A stretch of DNA of 64,000 nucleotides from positions 558,001-622,000 of the forward strand of contig FWXP01000001.1 in the NCBI GenBank assembly GCA_900176545.1, given 5' to 3'. A program made the translations under genes and the position numbers. Shown here in pieces: positions 8,476 through 16,731 of this stretch. Source of the stretch: Oscillospiraceae bacterium. GTDB lineage: Bacteria; Bacillota; Clostridia; Saccharofermentanales; Saccharofermentanaceae. Position 1 is the stretch's first letter. Each line of letters begins with the position of its first letter. The notes under the pieces were generated by a model, which did no database searches, had not been told where the DNA came from, and was given only the letters and a program-made list of their open reading frames with translations.

Positions 8476-8991
8476 TTACAGCACTTTCTTATAGACTAAC
8501 ATGCCCTTACCGTACGGATCGTCTTCTGCATTCATCTCTTCTTTAACAAAGACAAAACCGTTCTTCTCCAATACTCTTAAGGAGGCATCATTTCCTTTCA
8601 TGACACGGCCGTAAAGCGTATTAACGCCGAACATGGAAGACGCCAGCTTTGCCATGGACATTAAAGCCTTGGTCGCATATCCTCTTCCCTTATACTTAGA
8701 GATAACGGTATATCCTGCCTCGACTTCTCCGGGGCAGCCCTCAACCTCATTGATACCGACATCACCTATAAGCTCACCTTCATGTTCTATGGCAAGCACG
8801 AAAGGCAACTGCTCCTTATCTGTGCAGTCCGCAAAGAAAGCTGCCGCATCTCTTGCTTCGTTCCTATCTTCGTAGCTCTCATTAGGGATCCACTTCATGA
8901 CCTCAGGGTCTTTGTGGTTGCTGTAAAGCTTATCTGCATCTTCTTTGAACCTTCGAAGGATCAGTTCGTCTGTCTTAACTTCCTTAAACAT
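8476..8991 (-). CDS. GNAT acetyltransferase (RimJ/RimL-like)
   Basis: 171-residue N-acetyltransferase of the GNAT fold. The N-terminus TDELILRRFKEDAD and the acetyl-CoA segment YKGRGYATKALM (motif A, R/Q-x-x-G-x-G/A) are typical of RimJ/RimL-like enzymes acting on amino groups of proteins or small molecules. The C-terminal NDASLRVLEKNGF is motif B of the same group. Start ATG with AGGAG upstream, 9 bases after the alpha/beta hydrolase stop; the genes 9687 to 5429 appear to form one transcript. Substrate unknown. Confidence 0.9.
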   Translation of the reverse strand: MFKEVKTDELILRRFKEDADKLYSNHKDPEVMKWIPNESYEDRNEARDAAAFFADCTDKEQLPFVLAIEHEGELIGDVGINEVEGCPGEVEAGYTVISKYKGRGYATKALMSMAKLASSMFGVNTLYGRVMKGNDASLRVLEKNGFVFVKEEMNAEDDPYGKGMLVYKKVL

Positions 8992-9000
8992 ATCTCTCCT

Positions 9001-9687
9001 TTATCTTCCCAGGAACTTTAGAACAGCTCCGTTAAATTCTTTATGATTCTTATTGGCTATAAAGTGATCTCCCTTTATAAGCACCAGCTGTGCGTCTGGG
9101 ATATTATCAGCGATAAGCCTGGTATGGTCTTCTCTTATCATATCCGAAGTACCGGCTATGACCAACGTTGGGCATTTGATGCTTTTAAGTTCATCGGGAT
9201 CTATATTCGGATCATTGACCATAAGGCACAGCATCTCGGCATTTCTCTTGGCCTGCTCACTCTTATCCTTGAACTTACTTGCTATCTTATATCCTATCTC
9301 GATAGGAAGCTGAGTCGACCTCTTGACTCCGGAAGGGTCCAGGTTAGCTCCGTTTAAGATAAGATGATCAACACGCTCCGGATACTTGAGAGCAAAGATA
9401 AGAGCAATATTACCGCCATCCGAGAAGCCGAGGATATGAGCCCTTGATATACCATGCTCATCCATGAACAGCAAAAGATCATCAGCAAATTGACGTATGG
9501 TAAAGGGCTTTTCTCCTCTCGAAGTCTTACCGTGCCCTCTGGTATCTATGGCATAGACATGGAAGTCACGCGAGAATTCCTCTATCTGATGCTCAAAGTA
9601 GCTAAGATCCTCCCCGTTTCCATGAAGCAGGATGAGAGCGTCCCCCGCTCCCTTATCTATATAGTGATTTTCGATGTCATTGACCAC
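9001..9687 (-). CDS. Alpha/beta hydrolase
   Basis: Soluble alpha/beta hydrolase, 228 residues. It shows the oxyanion HGNGEDLS, the GFSDGGN nucleophile elbow, an Asp in AGTSDMI and the catalytic His in KGDHFI. The closest general group is the small esterase/lactonase/haloperoxidase-like hydrolases. The start is GTG at 9687 with AGGGGG about 11 bases upstream. It is the first gene of the minus-strand run of acetyltransferase, radical SAM, SseB-like pair and hydrolase, and is divergent from the diguanylate cyclase at 9816. Reaction unknown. Confidence 0.88.
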   Translation of the reverse strand: MVNDIENHYIDKGAGDALILLHGNGEDLSYFEHQIEEFSRDFHVYAIDTRGHGKTSRGEKPFTIRQFADDLLLFMDEHGISRAHILGFSDGGNIALIFALKYPERVDHLILNGANLDPSGVKRSTQLPIEIGYKIASKFKDKSEQAKRNAEMLCLMVNDPNIDPDELKSIKCPTLVIAGTSDMIREDHTRLIADNIPDAQLVLIKGDHFIANKNHKEFNGAVLKFLGR

Positions 9688-9740
9688 TGATACGAACGCC
9701 CCCTGAAATGTAACGTTTCTTTAAACACATTCAATTATAA

Positions 9741-9769
9741 CTGTCAGCACATGCTCCGTGTGCTAAAAT
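9741..9769 (+). promoter_or_regulatory. Promoter of the diguanylate cyclase gene
   Basis: CTGTCA (9741-9746) and TAAAAT (9764-9769) are 17 bases apart, with a TG one base before the -10 (extended -10). An imperfect AGCACA...TGTGCT inverted repeat lies between the boxes. The gene start at 9816 has AGGAG seven bases upstream. Confidence 0.55.
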
Positions 9770-9815
9770 TTAATTGATACGTGCGGTCATATGAACGAGG
9801 CGTAGGAGAAACGGT

Positions 9816-11000
9816 ATGTATTATTCAAGTGTCAGTGCACTCGCATTACTTGTACATCTGATAATCAACATTGTACACATGCGTCCGAATGTCGGCACTA
9901 ACGACTACAAGACCGAATGTCACTACAGGCAATTTCTCGGAGTGGTCATGTGCTACTATGTGACCGATATCCTTTGGGGTCTTTTATACGAACGAGGTCT
10001 TACCGACTTATGTTTCGTAGATACGATACTGTACTTTATAGCAGTCGCTTTTTCAGTAGTTTTCTGGACAAGATTCGTCGTCGCTTATCTCGAGAAAGAG
10101 AGCAGGTTCAATAAACTTTTGATACTGGGCGGCTGGACGATCCTGTTCTTCCAGTTGGCTATCCTTATAATCAACATCTTCATTCCCGTCGCTTTTAAGT
10201 TCGACGAAGACAAAGTATATGTTCCCGGCAAGGCAAGATATGTAGCCTTCATCGCTCAGATAGTCCTTAATATTATCACTATGTTCTATACCCTATGGAT
10301 CGCAAACAGGTCTTCCGGCAAAGAAAGATCGCATCATATAGCCGTCAGTGCCTCCGGACTCATGATGTCGATATTCATAATCCTTCAGATGTGCTTTCCT
10401 CTTATGCCTTTCTATGCGGCAGGATGTCTTCTTACGACCTGCATTATCCATTCATTCGTATATAGCGACAAGATGATCACACACGCTCAGCAGATGAACT
10501 TCGAGAGGATCAAGTCTCACAAGGATCCGCTTACGGGAGTAAGGAACAAGCTCGCATATATCGAGACACTTATGGATATAGAGGACAAAGTAGAATCTGG
10601 AGAACTCAAGGAATACGGTGTCGTAGTATTCGATGTTAATGATCTCAAATACACAAACGATAACCTGGGACACGATGCAGGAGATCAGCTCCTTAAGGAT
10701 GCCTGTAATCTTATTTGTCAGGTATTCGACCACAGCCCCGTATTCAGGATAGGCGGTGATGAATTCGCAGCGATACTTATAGGCGATCCATACACCATGA
10801 GTGATGCTCTTTTAAGATCCTTTGAGGAGAGAATAGACGAGAATCAAGCCAAAGGAAACGTCGTAATAGCAAGCGGCTATGATATCTTTAACCCCGGTTC
10901 CGGAGAGAACTATAACGATGTATTCAAGCGAGCCGACAAGAAGATGTATGAGCGTAAACAGATCCTTAAGGACCGTAAGGCAAAAACTTCAATGAACTGA
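9816..11000 (+). CDS. Membrane diguanylate cyclase (GGDEF)
   Basis: 394-residue diguanylate cyclase making c-di-GMP from GTP. Residues 1-220 form about six membrane helices of an unassigned sensor. A C-terminal GGDEF domain follows with DPLTGVRNK, FDVNDLKYTNDNLGHDAGD and an intact GGDEF at 313-317. The inhibitory I-site (RxxD ahead of the motif) is not present, the corresponding residues reading FDHS, so product inhibition through that site is unlikely. Monocistronic, with its own promoter and a terminator at 11009-11038. It probably supplies c-di-GMP to the EAL proteins of this window, which is an inference. Confidence 0.93.
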   Translation: MYYSSVSALALLVHLIINIVHMRPNVGTNDYKTECHYRQFLGVVMCYYVTDILWGLLYERGLTDLCFVDTILYFIAVAFSVVFWTRFVVAYLEKESRFNKLLILGGWTILFFQLAILIINIFIPVAFKFDEDKVYVPGKARYVAFIAQIVLNIITMFYTLWIANRSSGKERSHHIAVSASGLMMSIFIILQMCFPLMPFYAAGCLLTTCIIHSFVYSDKMITHAQQMNFERIKSHKDPLTGVRNKLAYIETLMDIEDKVESGELKEYGVVVFDVNDLKYTNDNLGHDAGDQLLKDACNLICQVFDHSPVFRIGGDEFAAILIGDPYTMSDALLRSFEERIDENQAKGNVVIASGYDIFNPGSGENYNDVFKRADKKMYERKQILKDRKAKTSMN

Positions 11001-11008
11001 TAAACAGA

Positions 11009-11038
11009 AGACCTTTTGCTACATAAGGCAAAGGGTCT
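11009..11038 (+). terminator. Rho-independent terminator after diguanylate cyclase
   Basis: An 11-bp stem AGACCTTTTGC / GCAAAGGGTCT with one G-U pair and an 8-base loop, followed by TTGTTC. It lies between the plus-strand cyclase and the convergent tRNA-Leu and may serve both. Confidence 0.65.
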
Positions 11039-11050
11039 TTGTTCAAAAAA

Positions 11051-11137
11051 TGGTGCGGATGGCGGGACTTGAACCCGCACGGTCGTGAAACCACTAGCAC
11101 CTGAAGCTAGCGCGTCTGCCAATTCCACCACATCCGC
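11051..11137 (-). tRNA. tRNA-Leu (anticodon CAG)
   Basis: 87 bases including an encoded CCA (11051-11053 read on the minus strand). The acceptor GCGGATG pairs with the 3' CATCCGC. The anticodon stem CTAGC/GCTAG encloses TTCAGGT, giving anticodon CAG. A long variable arm, typical of class II tRNA-Leu, and a T-loop GTTCAAGTC are visible. It reads leucine codons CTG. Confidence 0.96.
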
Positions 11138-11187
11138 AGATCAGCTATATGATGATACATTAATCATGAAAATAAATCAACTTCATA

Positions 11188-11775
11188 TCAGGACCCTTCA
11201 TCTAAAAAGGCCGTTATGAAATCGACTTTAGTCTTCTCTATCAGGAACCATTTGAGAGAAGACATATCAATGGTTCTGTCTATATCCACCCTATTGCTGC
11301 CAGGACGATTCATCAATCTGAATGTCTCCGTATCGATCTCTTCCACTTCACAAAAAGAGAGCGCAGGATGCCTGACCGCTGCATATCTATTATCTGCTAC
11401 ATCTATAACTAAGGTACCTGAAAAGTCCTTAGTGAATACTCCTAAAAATACATACCGCCCGTCACTGCTGAAAAGAGGTTCCTCCGTATCAACATAGGTA
11501 GGGATTTCAGAGACAAATATCAATCGCGGCAGAGCCTTGTTCCTAATGACAGCTATACGTCCCTGATAGGCACACATCCTAACCTCGACCATAGAATACA
11601 CAAGGCAGAGAGTATCAGAAGCTTCACTTTGAGAAGCCCTTTTGTCATTATGCCCGTACCATCCTTCCGACCATCCATTTAAAGTAATGAAAGGATATCT
11701 GTGCCATTCACGGATGAGCTTATCAGCTCTCCTGCTTCTTTCTTCAAAAGTTCCCATATTCATATAATATACCAC
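11188..11775 (-). CDS. Hypothetical protein, 195 aa
   Basis: Not recognised. A soluble, mixed alpha/beta-looking protein with no signal peptide or membrane helix. It contains repeated strand-like segments (TLCLVYSMVEVRMCAYQGRIAV, shown only in part here as MVEVRMC, and FSSDGRYVFLGVF) and ends in an acidic tail. The chosen start at 11775 has GGAG eight bases upstream; an alternative ATG lies four codons in. It is divergent from the helicase gene with only 30 bases between start codons, so the two share a very compact promoter region. Confidence 0.6.
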   Translation of the reverse strand: MVYYMNMGTFEERSRRADKLIREWHRYPFITLNGWSEGWYGHNDKRASQSEASDTLCLVYSMVEVRMCAYQGRIAVIRNKALPRLIFVSEIPTYVDTEEPLFSSDGRYVFLGVFTKDFSGTLVIDVADNRYAAVRHPALSFCEVEEIDTETFRLMNRPGSNRVDIDRTIDMSSLKWFLIEKTKVDFITAFLDEGS

Positions 11776-11793
11776 ATGCTCTGACTCCAGTGC

Positions 11794-11799
11794 TATAAT
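11794..11799 (+). promoter_or_regulatory. Extended -10 promoter of the helicase, apparently leaderless
   Basis: A perfect TATAAT with TG one base upstream (TGCTATAAT) ends 6 bases before the ATG at 11806. No ribosome-binding site precedes that ATG. Transcription would start at or near the first base of the start codon. Confidence 0.55.
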
Positions 11800-11805
11800 C
11801 CGTAT

Positions 11806-14172
11806 ATGCGTGACTTTTCCATATCAGTAACTTCACTATCGGAATTCATTTCAAGGACCGGCAACTTAAGTTCCGGCTCATTCGGCGGTGTCTCAGGTAT
11901 CGAAGGAACACGCCTTCACAGAAGGATATTCTCCGATCTTAAGAAGCAGTACGGCGACGATATGGAGACAGAGTATACGCTCACTGATTCCTACGAATAC
12001 AACGGACTGACGCTCAAGGTATCCGGAAGAGCTGATGTAATCATCAATAACGATCACATAATAGAGATCAAGTCATTCGGATCCGCCAAGGATTCCTACG
12101 AGAAGCTGGTACGTCCCGAGCATGAGGCCCAGCTTGCCATATACGCATATCTCTATATGGAGAAGAATGGCCTTGATAAGATAGATATAACGCTTCGCTA
12201 TGTATCTATCACTACTCTCGAGTTCTACGAAGATACGCAGACGATAACATACGATGAGGCATATAAGATATTCGAGCATCACTGCTCCGAATATATGGAA
12301 TTCGCATCTAAGCTCATGGACTACTCCGACAGTATGGTAAAGTCCATAAAGGAGATGACATTCCCCTACCCCGAGATCCGCCCAGGTCAGGCAAAGCTCA
12401 TGAAGCAGACGCTGATATCACTATGCTCCAAGGAAGTTCTCTTCGCGCTTGCGCCCACGGGTACAGGAAAGACCATATCCACACTCTACCCTGCTATTAA
12501 GGGGCTCCTTAAAGGGCGTTACGACAAGATCTTCTATCTTACGGCCAAGACTGCTACCAGGTCAGTAGCTGCAAAGGCCGTTAACGATATGAGAAAGAAG
12601 GGCCTGATCATCCGTTCCATCGTATTAGCCTCCAAGGAGAGCATGTGCTTTTATAAGAAAAGATGCGATGCAAAGTTCTGTAAATACTCGGAAGGATATT
12701 ATTCAAGGCTCCGCCCTGCACTTAGCGAAGCACTCATGCTGGATGACATAACACCCGAGATCGTATCGCAGATAGCGCTGAAGCATCAGATATGCCCTCA
12801 TGAATTCTCACTGGATATAATGAACTTCTGCACGGTCGTGATAGGAGATTATAACCACGCTTTCGATCCCAGAGTAAGCCTTGTACGAGCTTTCTCCGAA
12901 GAAGTAGATTCGCATAATGCAGTCCTTATCGATGAGGCTCACAATATGGTAGACAGAGCAAGAGAGATGTACAGCGCGTCCTTCTCATACTCGCTCCTTA
13001 AGAAGATGATGTCCGTCTTCAAAGGGATCGACGCCAGGACGGAGAGCTATCTTCAAAGGCTCGACCAGTACTTCAGGATCTGCGATCAGAGCATGAGCGT
13101 CGACCAGTCTGCATTCAAGATAAACGAAGGCGCTGACGAACATAAGATATTAAAGACCGACCACTGGGAAGGAATGCGTGAGATGCCCAAGAACTTCTAT
13201 GGTCACTTGTGGCGCTCCATAAGGATCCTCTCACCCATCCTGGATGCAATGCCTCAGGGAGAACTTCGTGAGATCGCCACGGAGTATTTCTTCGAAGCAA
13301 GATTCTTCCTTACCGTATTCGAGCAGTATTTCAACGATTCTTATATCTGCAGCCTGAGTAAGGAAGCAGGAGATATAACGATAAATCTCACGTGCCTGGA
13401 CAGTTCGGATAAGCTCGATAACCTCATAAAGGATAAGATGCCCGTAGTATTCTTCTCAGCTACCTTATCCCCTTACGAATACTATCGTAATGTCCTTATA
13501 GGCAAAGATGCAGACTACTGCAGGAGCATCGAACTTGCATCTCCCTTTCCTCCCGAGAACCTTGAGATACTTATAGATACAAGTATAAGCACGGTCTACA
13601 AGGAACGTGCTCTTAATACAGATAAGACAGCAAAGAGGATATGCGAAGAGATAATAAACAGAAGAGGCAATTATATGGTCTTCTTCCCTTCCTTCGAGTT
13701 CATGAACACAGTTTGTTCAAGGGTCGAGAAGGAATTGGAGCGCGCGACTATGCAGGACGGTATCAAGCGTCAGCTGCTTTTTCAGACTCCGGGCATGTCC
13801 GCGGAAGATAAGAAGAACTACCTTGATGCTTTCTCGGAAGCAAACGAAGGATGCCTCTTAGGTGCTGCCGTATTAGGAGGGCATTTCGGAGAAGGAATAG
13901 ATCTTACAGGTGACAGATTATCAGGCGTCATAATCGTGGGCGTAGGTCTTCCCAAGATCACTCCCGAAAGGCAGATATTAAGTAACTACTACTCGGAGAA
14001 GTTCGGTGACGGTTTTGCTTTTGCATACAGATACCCCGGGTGGGAGAAAGTCCTTCAGGCTGTGGGCAGGGTTATCCGCACAGAAGAAGATACGGGCTTT
14101 GCCCTGCTCATAGACGAGAGACTGGACAAGCCCGAATATCTTACTTTATATCCTGAGAACTGGAGAGTATGA
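11806..14172 (+). CDS. PD-(D/E)XK nuclease-like / XPD-family Fe-S helicase fusion
   Basis: 788-residue Rad3/DinG-type (COG1199-like) DNA helicase with an N-terminal Cas4/AddB-like nuclease domain. Nuclease residues seen: H38, D77 in GRADV, E87-I-K89, and the Q109-xxx-Y113 motif. Helicase residues: Q-like GQAKLM near 194, Walker A APTGTGKT at 216-223, DEAH at 376-379, and motif VI QAVGRVIR near the C-terminus. Four cysteines (C281, C287, C292, C330) lie where XPD and DinG bind their 4Fe-4S cluster. The likely role is 5'-3' unwinding coupled to end processing in DNA repair. No ribosome-binding site; see the extended -10 feature. Monocistronic. Confidence 0.9.
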   Translation: MRDFSISVTSLSEFISRTGNLSSGSFGGVSGIEGTRLHRRIFSDLKKQYGDDMETEYTLTDSYEYNGLTLKVSGRADVIINNDHIIEIKSFGSAKDSYEKLVRPEHEAQLAIYAYLYMEKNGLDKIDITLRYVSITTLEFYEDTQTITYDEAYKIFEHHCSEYMEFASKLMDYSDSMVKSIKEMTFPYPEIRPGQAKLMKQTLISLCSKEVLFALAPTGTGKTISTLYPAIKGLLKGRYDKIFYLTAKTATRSVAAKAVNDMRKKGLIIRSIVLASKESMCFYKKRCDAKFCKYSEGYYSRLRPALSEALMLDDITPEIVSQIALKHQICPHEFSLDIMNFCTVVIGDYNHAFDPRVSLVRAFSEEVDSHNAVLIDEAHNMVDRAREMYSASFSYSLLKKMMSVFKGIDARTESYLQRLDQYFRICDQSMSVDQSAFKINEGADEHKILKTDHWEGMREMPKNFYGHLWRSIRILSPILDAMPQGELREIATEYFFEARFFLTVFEQYFNDSYICSLSKEAGDITINLTCLDSSDKLDNLIKDKMPVVFFSATLSPYEYYRNVLIGKDADYCRSIELASPFPPENLEILIDTSISTVYKERALNTDKTAKRICEEIINRRGNYMVFFPSFEFMNTVCSRVEKELERATMQDGIKRQLLFQTPGMSAEDKKNYLDAFSEANEGCLLGAAVLGGHFGEGIDLTGDRLSGVIIVGVGLPKITPERQILSNYYSEKFGDGFAFAYRYPGWEKVLQAVGRVIRTEEDTGFALLIDERLDKPEYLTLYPENWRV

Positions 14173-14174
14173 GA

Positions 14175-15407
14175 TCATCCGAGCTCGGCCAGAAGATCAT
14201 CTGCAGCCTGAATATTTGAGAGCTCGACATCACTCATAACACTGTAATCGAATTCGCTTTCCGGAATGATAGGCTCGTACCAGGAATAGCATTCGAACCA
14301 TGCCTGAAGCAGAGGATCATCAAAGATGACACCGTATGCTGCAAGATATGCATTACGTGATAAGTATACGGAGAATCGTATACACTCATCGTAGTGGTAC
14401 TGTATATCAACATTATCCGGCACCCAATACCCGTTCTCGTTTACTGCGTCAGTAATACTCGTCAGAAGATCCTCAGATGACATCTCGTTGCGAACGTTTC
14501 CTTCAATGACTATATTGCCGGTGGTGTGGTTATTAAGTATACGATATGTACCGTCTCCGTTAGGCGCCATAGTACAGACAGCGCCGGGGGCGCTATATTG
14601 ATCCGAACCTGCAAAGAACAGGATAACCGTACCGTCTTCATACTCATATCCGGCTACACATTGACTCATAGTGTATCCGCCTTGTCTTGTAGGTCCGTCT
14701 ACAACATAAGTCTGACCGTTATAAGTACATGTACCGAAAGGATGAGAAAGCTCGCTGTTACTGTATCCCGTAAACTCCCTGACCTGTGCATCAATGATAT
14801 CCATAGGAGTTACGATCGCATCTCCTCCGTATTCACAAAGATCTTCAGGATATTCAAAGCTGTCGGCGAATTCCCTGAACTCATCTATATCAGCCTGGAT
14901 ATCAAAGCCGTCTTCCTGAAGATAATAACAACACGCATACGGATCGCAGTTTCTCGGATCGTTATAAGAAGTATAGAGCCATGCTGCGCGGAAGTTCTCA
15001 CCGCCGCCTATCGCCAGTTCATAGCGTTCATAACTGTATCCGACAAGAGGCTCTGTCTCTATATCTGCCCAACCGTAGAACCAGTCGGTATAGAAAAGAT
15101 CCGTGAAAAAGGCAAGTCGGTCTTCATCCAGATTGCAGTCAAGGTTACCAATATCCATCACGGCATTACTTGTGAATGGATTAGCGAATCTGAATGAACC
15201 GTCTCTTACAGGAATCGGCGTAGGAGAAGGTCTCGGTGTAGGTGTTGCCGTAGGAGGCCTGGGTGTAGGAACAGCAGATGTTGTCTCCTCTGTTGTCTCA
15301 ACTGTCGTAGTGGTCGTTTCTTCTGCTGTAGTCTCCTCTGTCTGCTTACCGCAGGATGCGAAGAGAAATGAAGATAATAATATCAATGCTATCGCCTTAT
15401 GTTTCAT
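14175..15407 (-). CDS. Lipoprotein with Thr/Glu and Pro/Thr linkers
   Basis: Predicted lipoprotein, 410 residues from the chosen start. The ATG at 15407 has AAGGAG eight bases upstream, whereas the longer frame to 15425 begins inside that site. The signal ends in LFASC. The linker has an E/T-rich part, then a P/T/R-rich part ending VRDGSF. The rest (about 330 residues) is a globular domain rich in Tyr, Asp and Trp, without a recognised family. It lies convergent to the helicase, whose stop is two bases away, with no terminator visible between them. Surface or solute-binding role is possible but unproved. Confidence 0.78.
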   Translation of the reverse strand: MKHKAIALILLSSFLFASCGKQTEETTAEETTTTTVETTEETTSAVPTPRPPTATPTPRPSPTPIPVRDGSFRFANPFTSNAVMDIGNLDCNLDEDRLAFFTDLFYTDWFYGWADIETEPLVGYSYERYELAIGGGENFRAAWLYTSYNDPRNCDPYACCYYLQEDGFDIQADIDEFREFADSFEYPEDLCEYGGDAIVTPMDIIDAQVREFTGYSNSELSHPFGTCTYNGQTYVVDGPTRQGGYTMSQCVAGYEYEDGTVILFFAGSDQYSAPGAVCTMAPNGDGTYRILNNHTTGNIVIEGNVRNEMSSEDLLTSITDAVNENGYWVPDNVDIQYHYDECIRFSVYLSRNAYLAAYGVIFDDPLLQAWFECYSWYEPIIPESEFDYSVMSDVELSNIQAADDLLAELG

Positions 15408-15487
15408 CGGATGAGCTCCTTCCATGTTGAACCTTAAGCGGATAGTATATCAATTAATTTTGATTGTCAAACTTTTTTTACAGAAGA

Positions 15488-16603
15488 TCATCTCCACTCA
15501 AGATTCATCTGAGAGACTTCACCGCCTGTTACGACAACTGGATAAGCGAGAGTAAATCTTAAGTCATACCATCCTGTGGAAGATAAGATAGGTTCTCCTT
15601 CGAATCGTTCATCTTGGACATAGCTCCAGAAGAATGAATCGAAGAAAGGATCTCCGTTCCTCTCTGCTTCCTGCCATTGGATAAAGATCTCACTCTCCTG
15701 CCCTGTTAAAGCGGCATAATTATCAGTTACCGTACAAGCTTCAGATATAGGAAGAACGACCATAGTATCGTCCTGCGTGATCGGATTATCACCTGAAGAA
15801 CTTAAGAGTATCGTTCCCGTGAAACTCTCATAATTCGGAGTAAAGTATAGATATCCTTCACCTAATGTGATACATCTTCCGCCTTCGTTCTCCGTTATCG
15901 AAGAGACTGTCAGGCCATCGTAACCGACTTCATCACCTTCCTGAAGAGAATCTACGGTCGTACGGTCGAACCCTACGGGAGTACCGAGATAGAAAAGTCC
16001 GTATCTTCCGTCTTCAGATACTGCCAGCAGTGCACCGAAGTATGTGCCGTCGCTAAGCGTATCCGCGAACTGACCTGTCCTTTCAGTTATCATGTGCTCC
16101 GGAAAAAGAGGAAATCTCTTTATCTCATCGTAAGTAAAATATCTGCTCAGCAGATCTTCGTCATTGATGACCGATGTATCGAATAAGACGATCTCTCCGC
16201 CGCTTATGCAATACTTATATCTCATATCCCCGTTAACTGCAGACAATACCAAGTATTCACTGTCGATATCACTTGAGTAGCATCGATCAACATAGTAGAG
16301 AAACTCCCCCGGTTCTGAGCCTTCAATCTCGTCTATTCCGTCCATTATGATCGAATACTGATCAGCCTCTGTATCTACCGGATCAGGGATGACCGGAACA
16401 GGTGTCGGTGTGGGAGTTATAGCATTTAAAGAAGTTGACTGAGCCGTTGTCACAGAAGCCCCTGACATATCAGAAGTCTCTACGGCGGCGGTGGTAACGG
16501 GAGTAGCTGCGATGACATTCTTATCTTTCGCGGCACAGGAGGTAGCGGATACCGACATAGATGTCAACAGTATCAATGATATGATCTTAGTTGCCTTCTT
16601 CAT
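15488..16603 (-). CDS. Lipoprotein with Pro/Thr linker
   Basis: 371-residue predicted lipoprotein. The signal peptide ends at ATSC, followed by a Thr/Ala-rich and then Pro/Thr-rich linker (TPTPTPVPVIPDPV). The globular remainder is acidic and beta-rich in appearance, with segments such as DEVGYDGLTVSSI and CITLGEGYLYFTP suggesting a beta-sandwich. No family recognised. Start ATG with GGGAGG upstream and an extended -10 promoter at 16636-16641. It is followed on the same strand by the lipoprotein at 14175-15407 after about 80 bases, so the two may be one transcript. Confidence 0.8.
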   Translation of the reverse strand: MKKATKIISLILLTSMSVSATSCAAKDKNVIAATPVTTAAVETSDMSGASVTTAQSTSLNAITPTPTPVPVIPDPVDTEADQYSIIMDGIDEIEGSEPGEFLYYVDRCYSSDIDSEYLVLSAVNGDMRYKYCISGGEIVLFDTSVINDEDLLSRYFTYDEIKRFPLFPEHMITERTGQFADTLSDGTYFGALLAVSEDGRYGLFYLGTPVGFDRTTVDSLQEGDEVGYDGLTVSSITENEGGRCITLGEGYLYFTPNYESFTGTILLSSSGDNPITQDDTMVVLPISEACTVTDNYAALTGQESEIFIQWQEAERNGDPFFDSFFWSYVQDERFEGEPILSSTGWYDLRFTLAYPVVVTGGEVSQMNLEWR

Positions 16604-16635
16604 CTTACCTCCCCCGTGTACCGGTAACCTTTCTG

Positions 16636-16641
16636 ATTATA
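16636..16641 (-). promoter_or_regulatory. Extended -10 promoter of the lipoprotein gene
   Basis: Perfect TATAAT on the minus strand preceded by TGC (extended -10), about 33 bases before the start codon at 16603. No good -35 is seen. Confidence 0.55.
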
Positions 16642-16731
16642 GCACACGTGAAGATCCGCCTTAGGACAGAAGAGTCGACCCGTGTTTCCACGGATCGACC
16701 GATCATCTTCATATCTTGCTCTATTACGTTA

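Noticed and set aside
10910-11131. Minus-strand open frame across the tRNA-Leu
   Set aside because: It covers the tRNA and the end of the diguanylate cyclase gene; the tRNA structure explains the sequence.
11051-11187. tRNA-Leu as an integration site for a mobile element
   Set aside because: No integrase, no repeat of the tRNA 3' end and no compositional shift was seen nearby.
16674-16699. Hairpin between the DUF4003 and lipoprotein genes as a terminator
   Set aside because: Two five-bp stems with an internal mismatch are followed by a pyrimidine stretch rather than a T-run; not strong enough to list.
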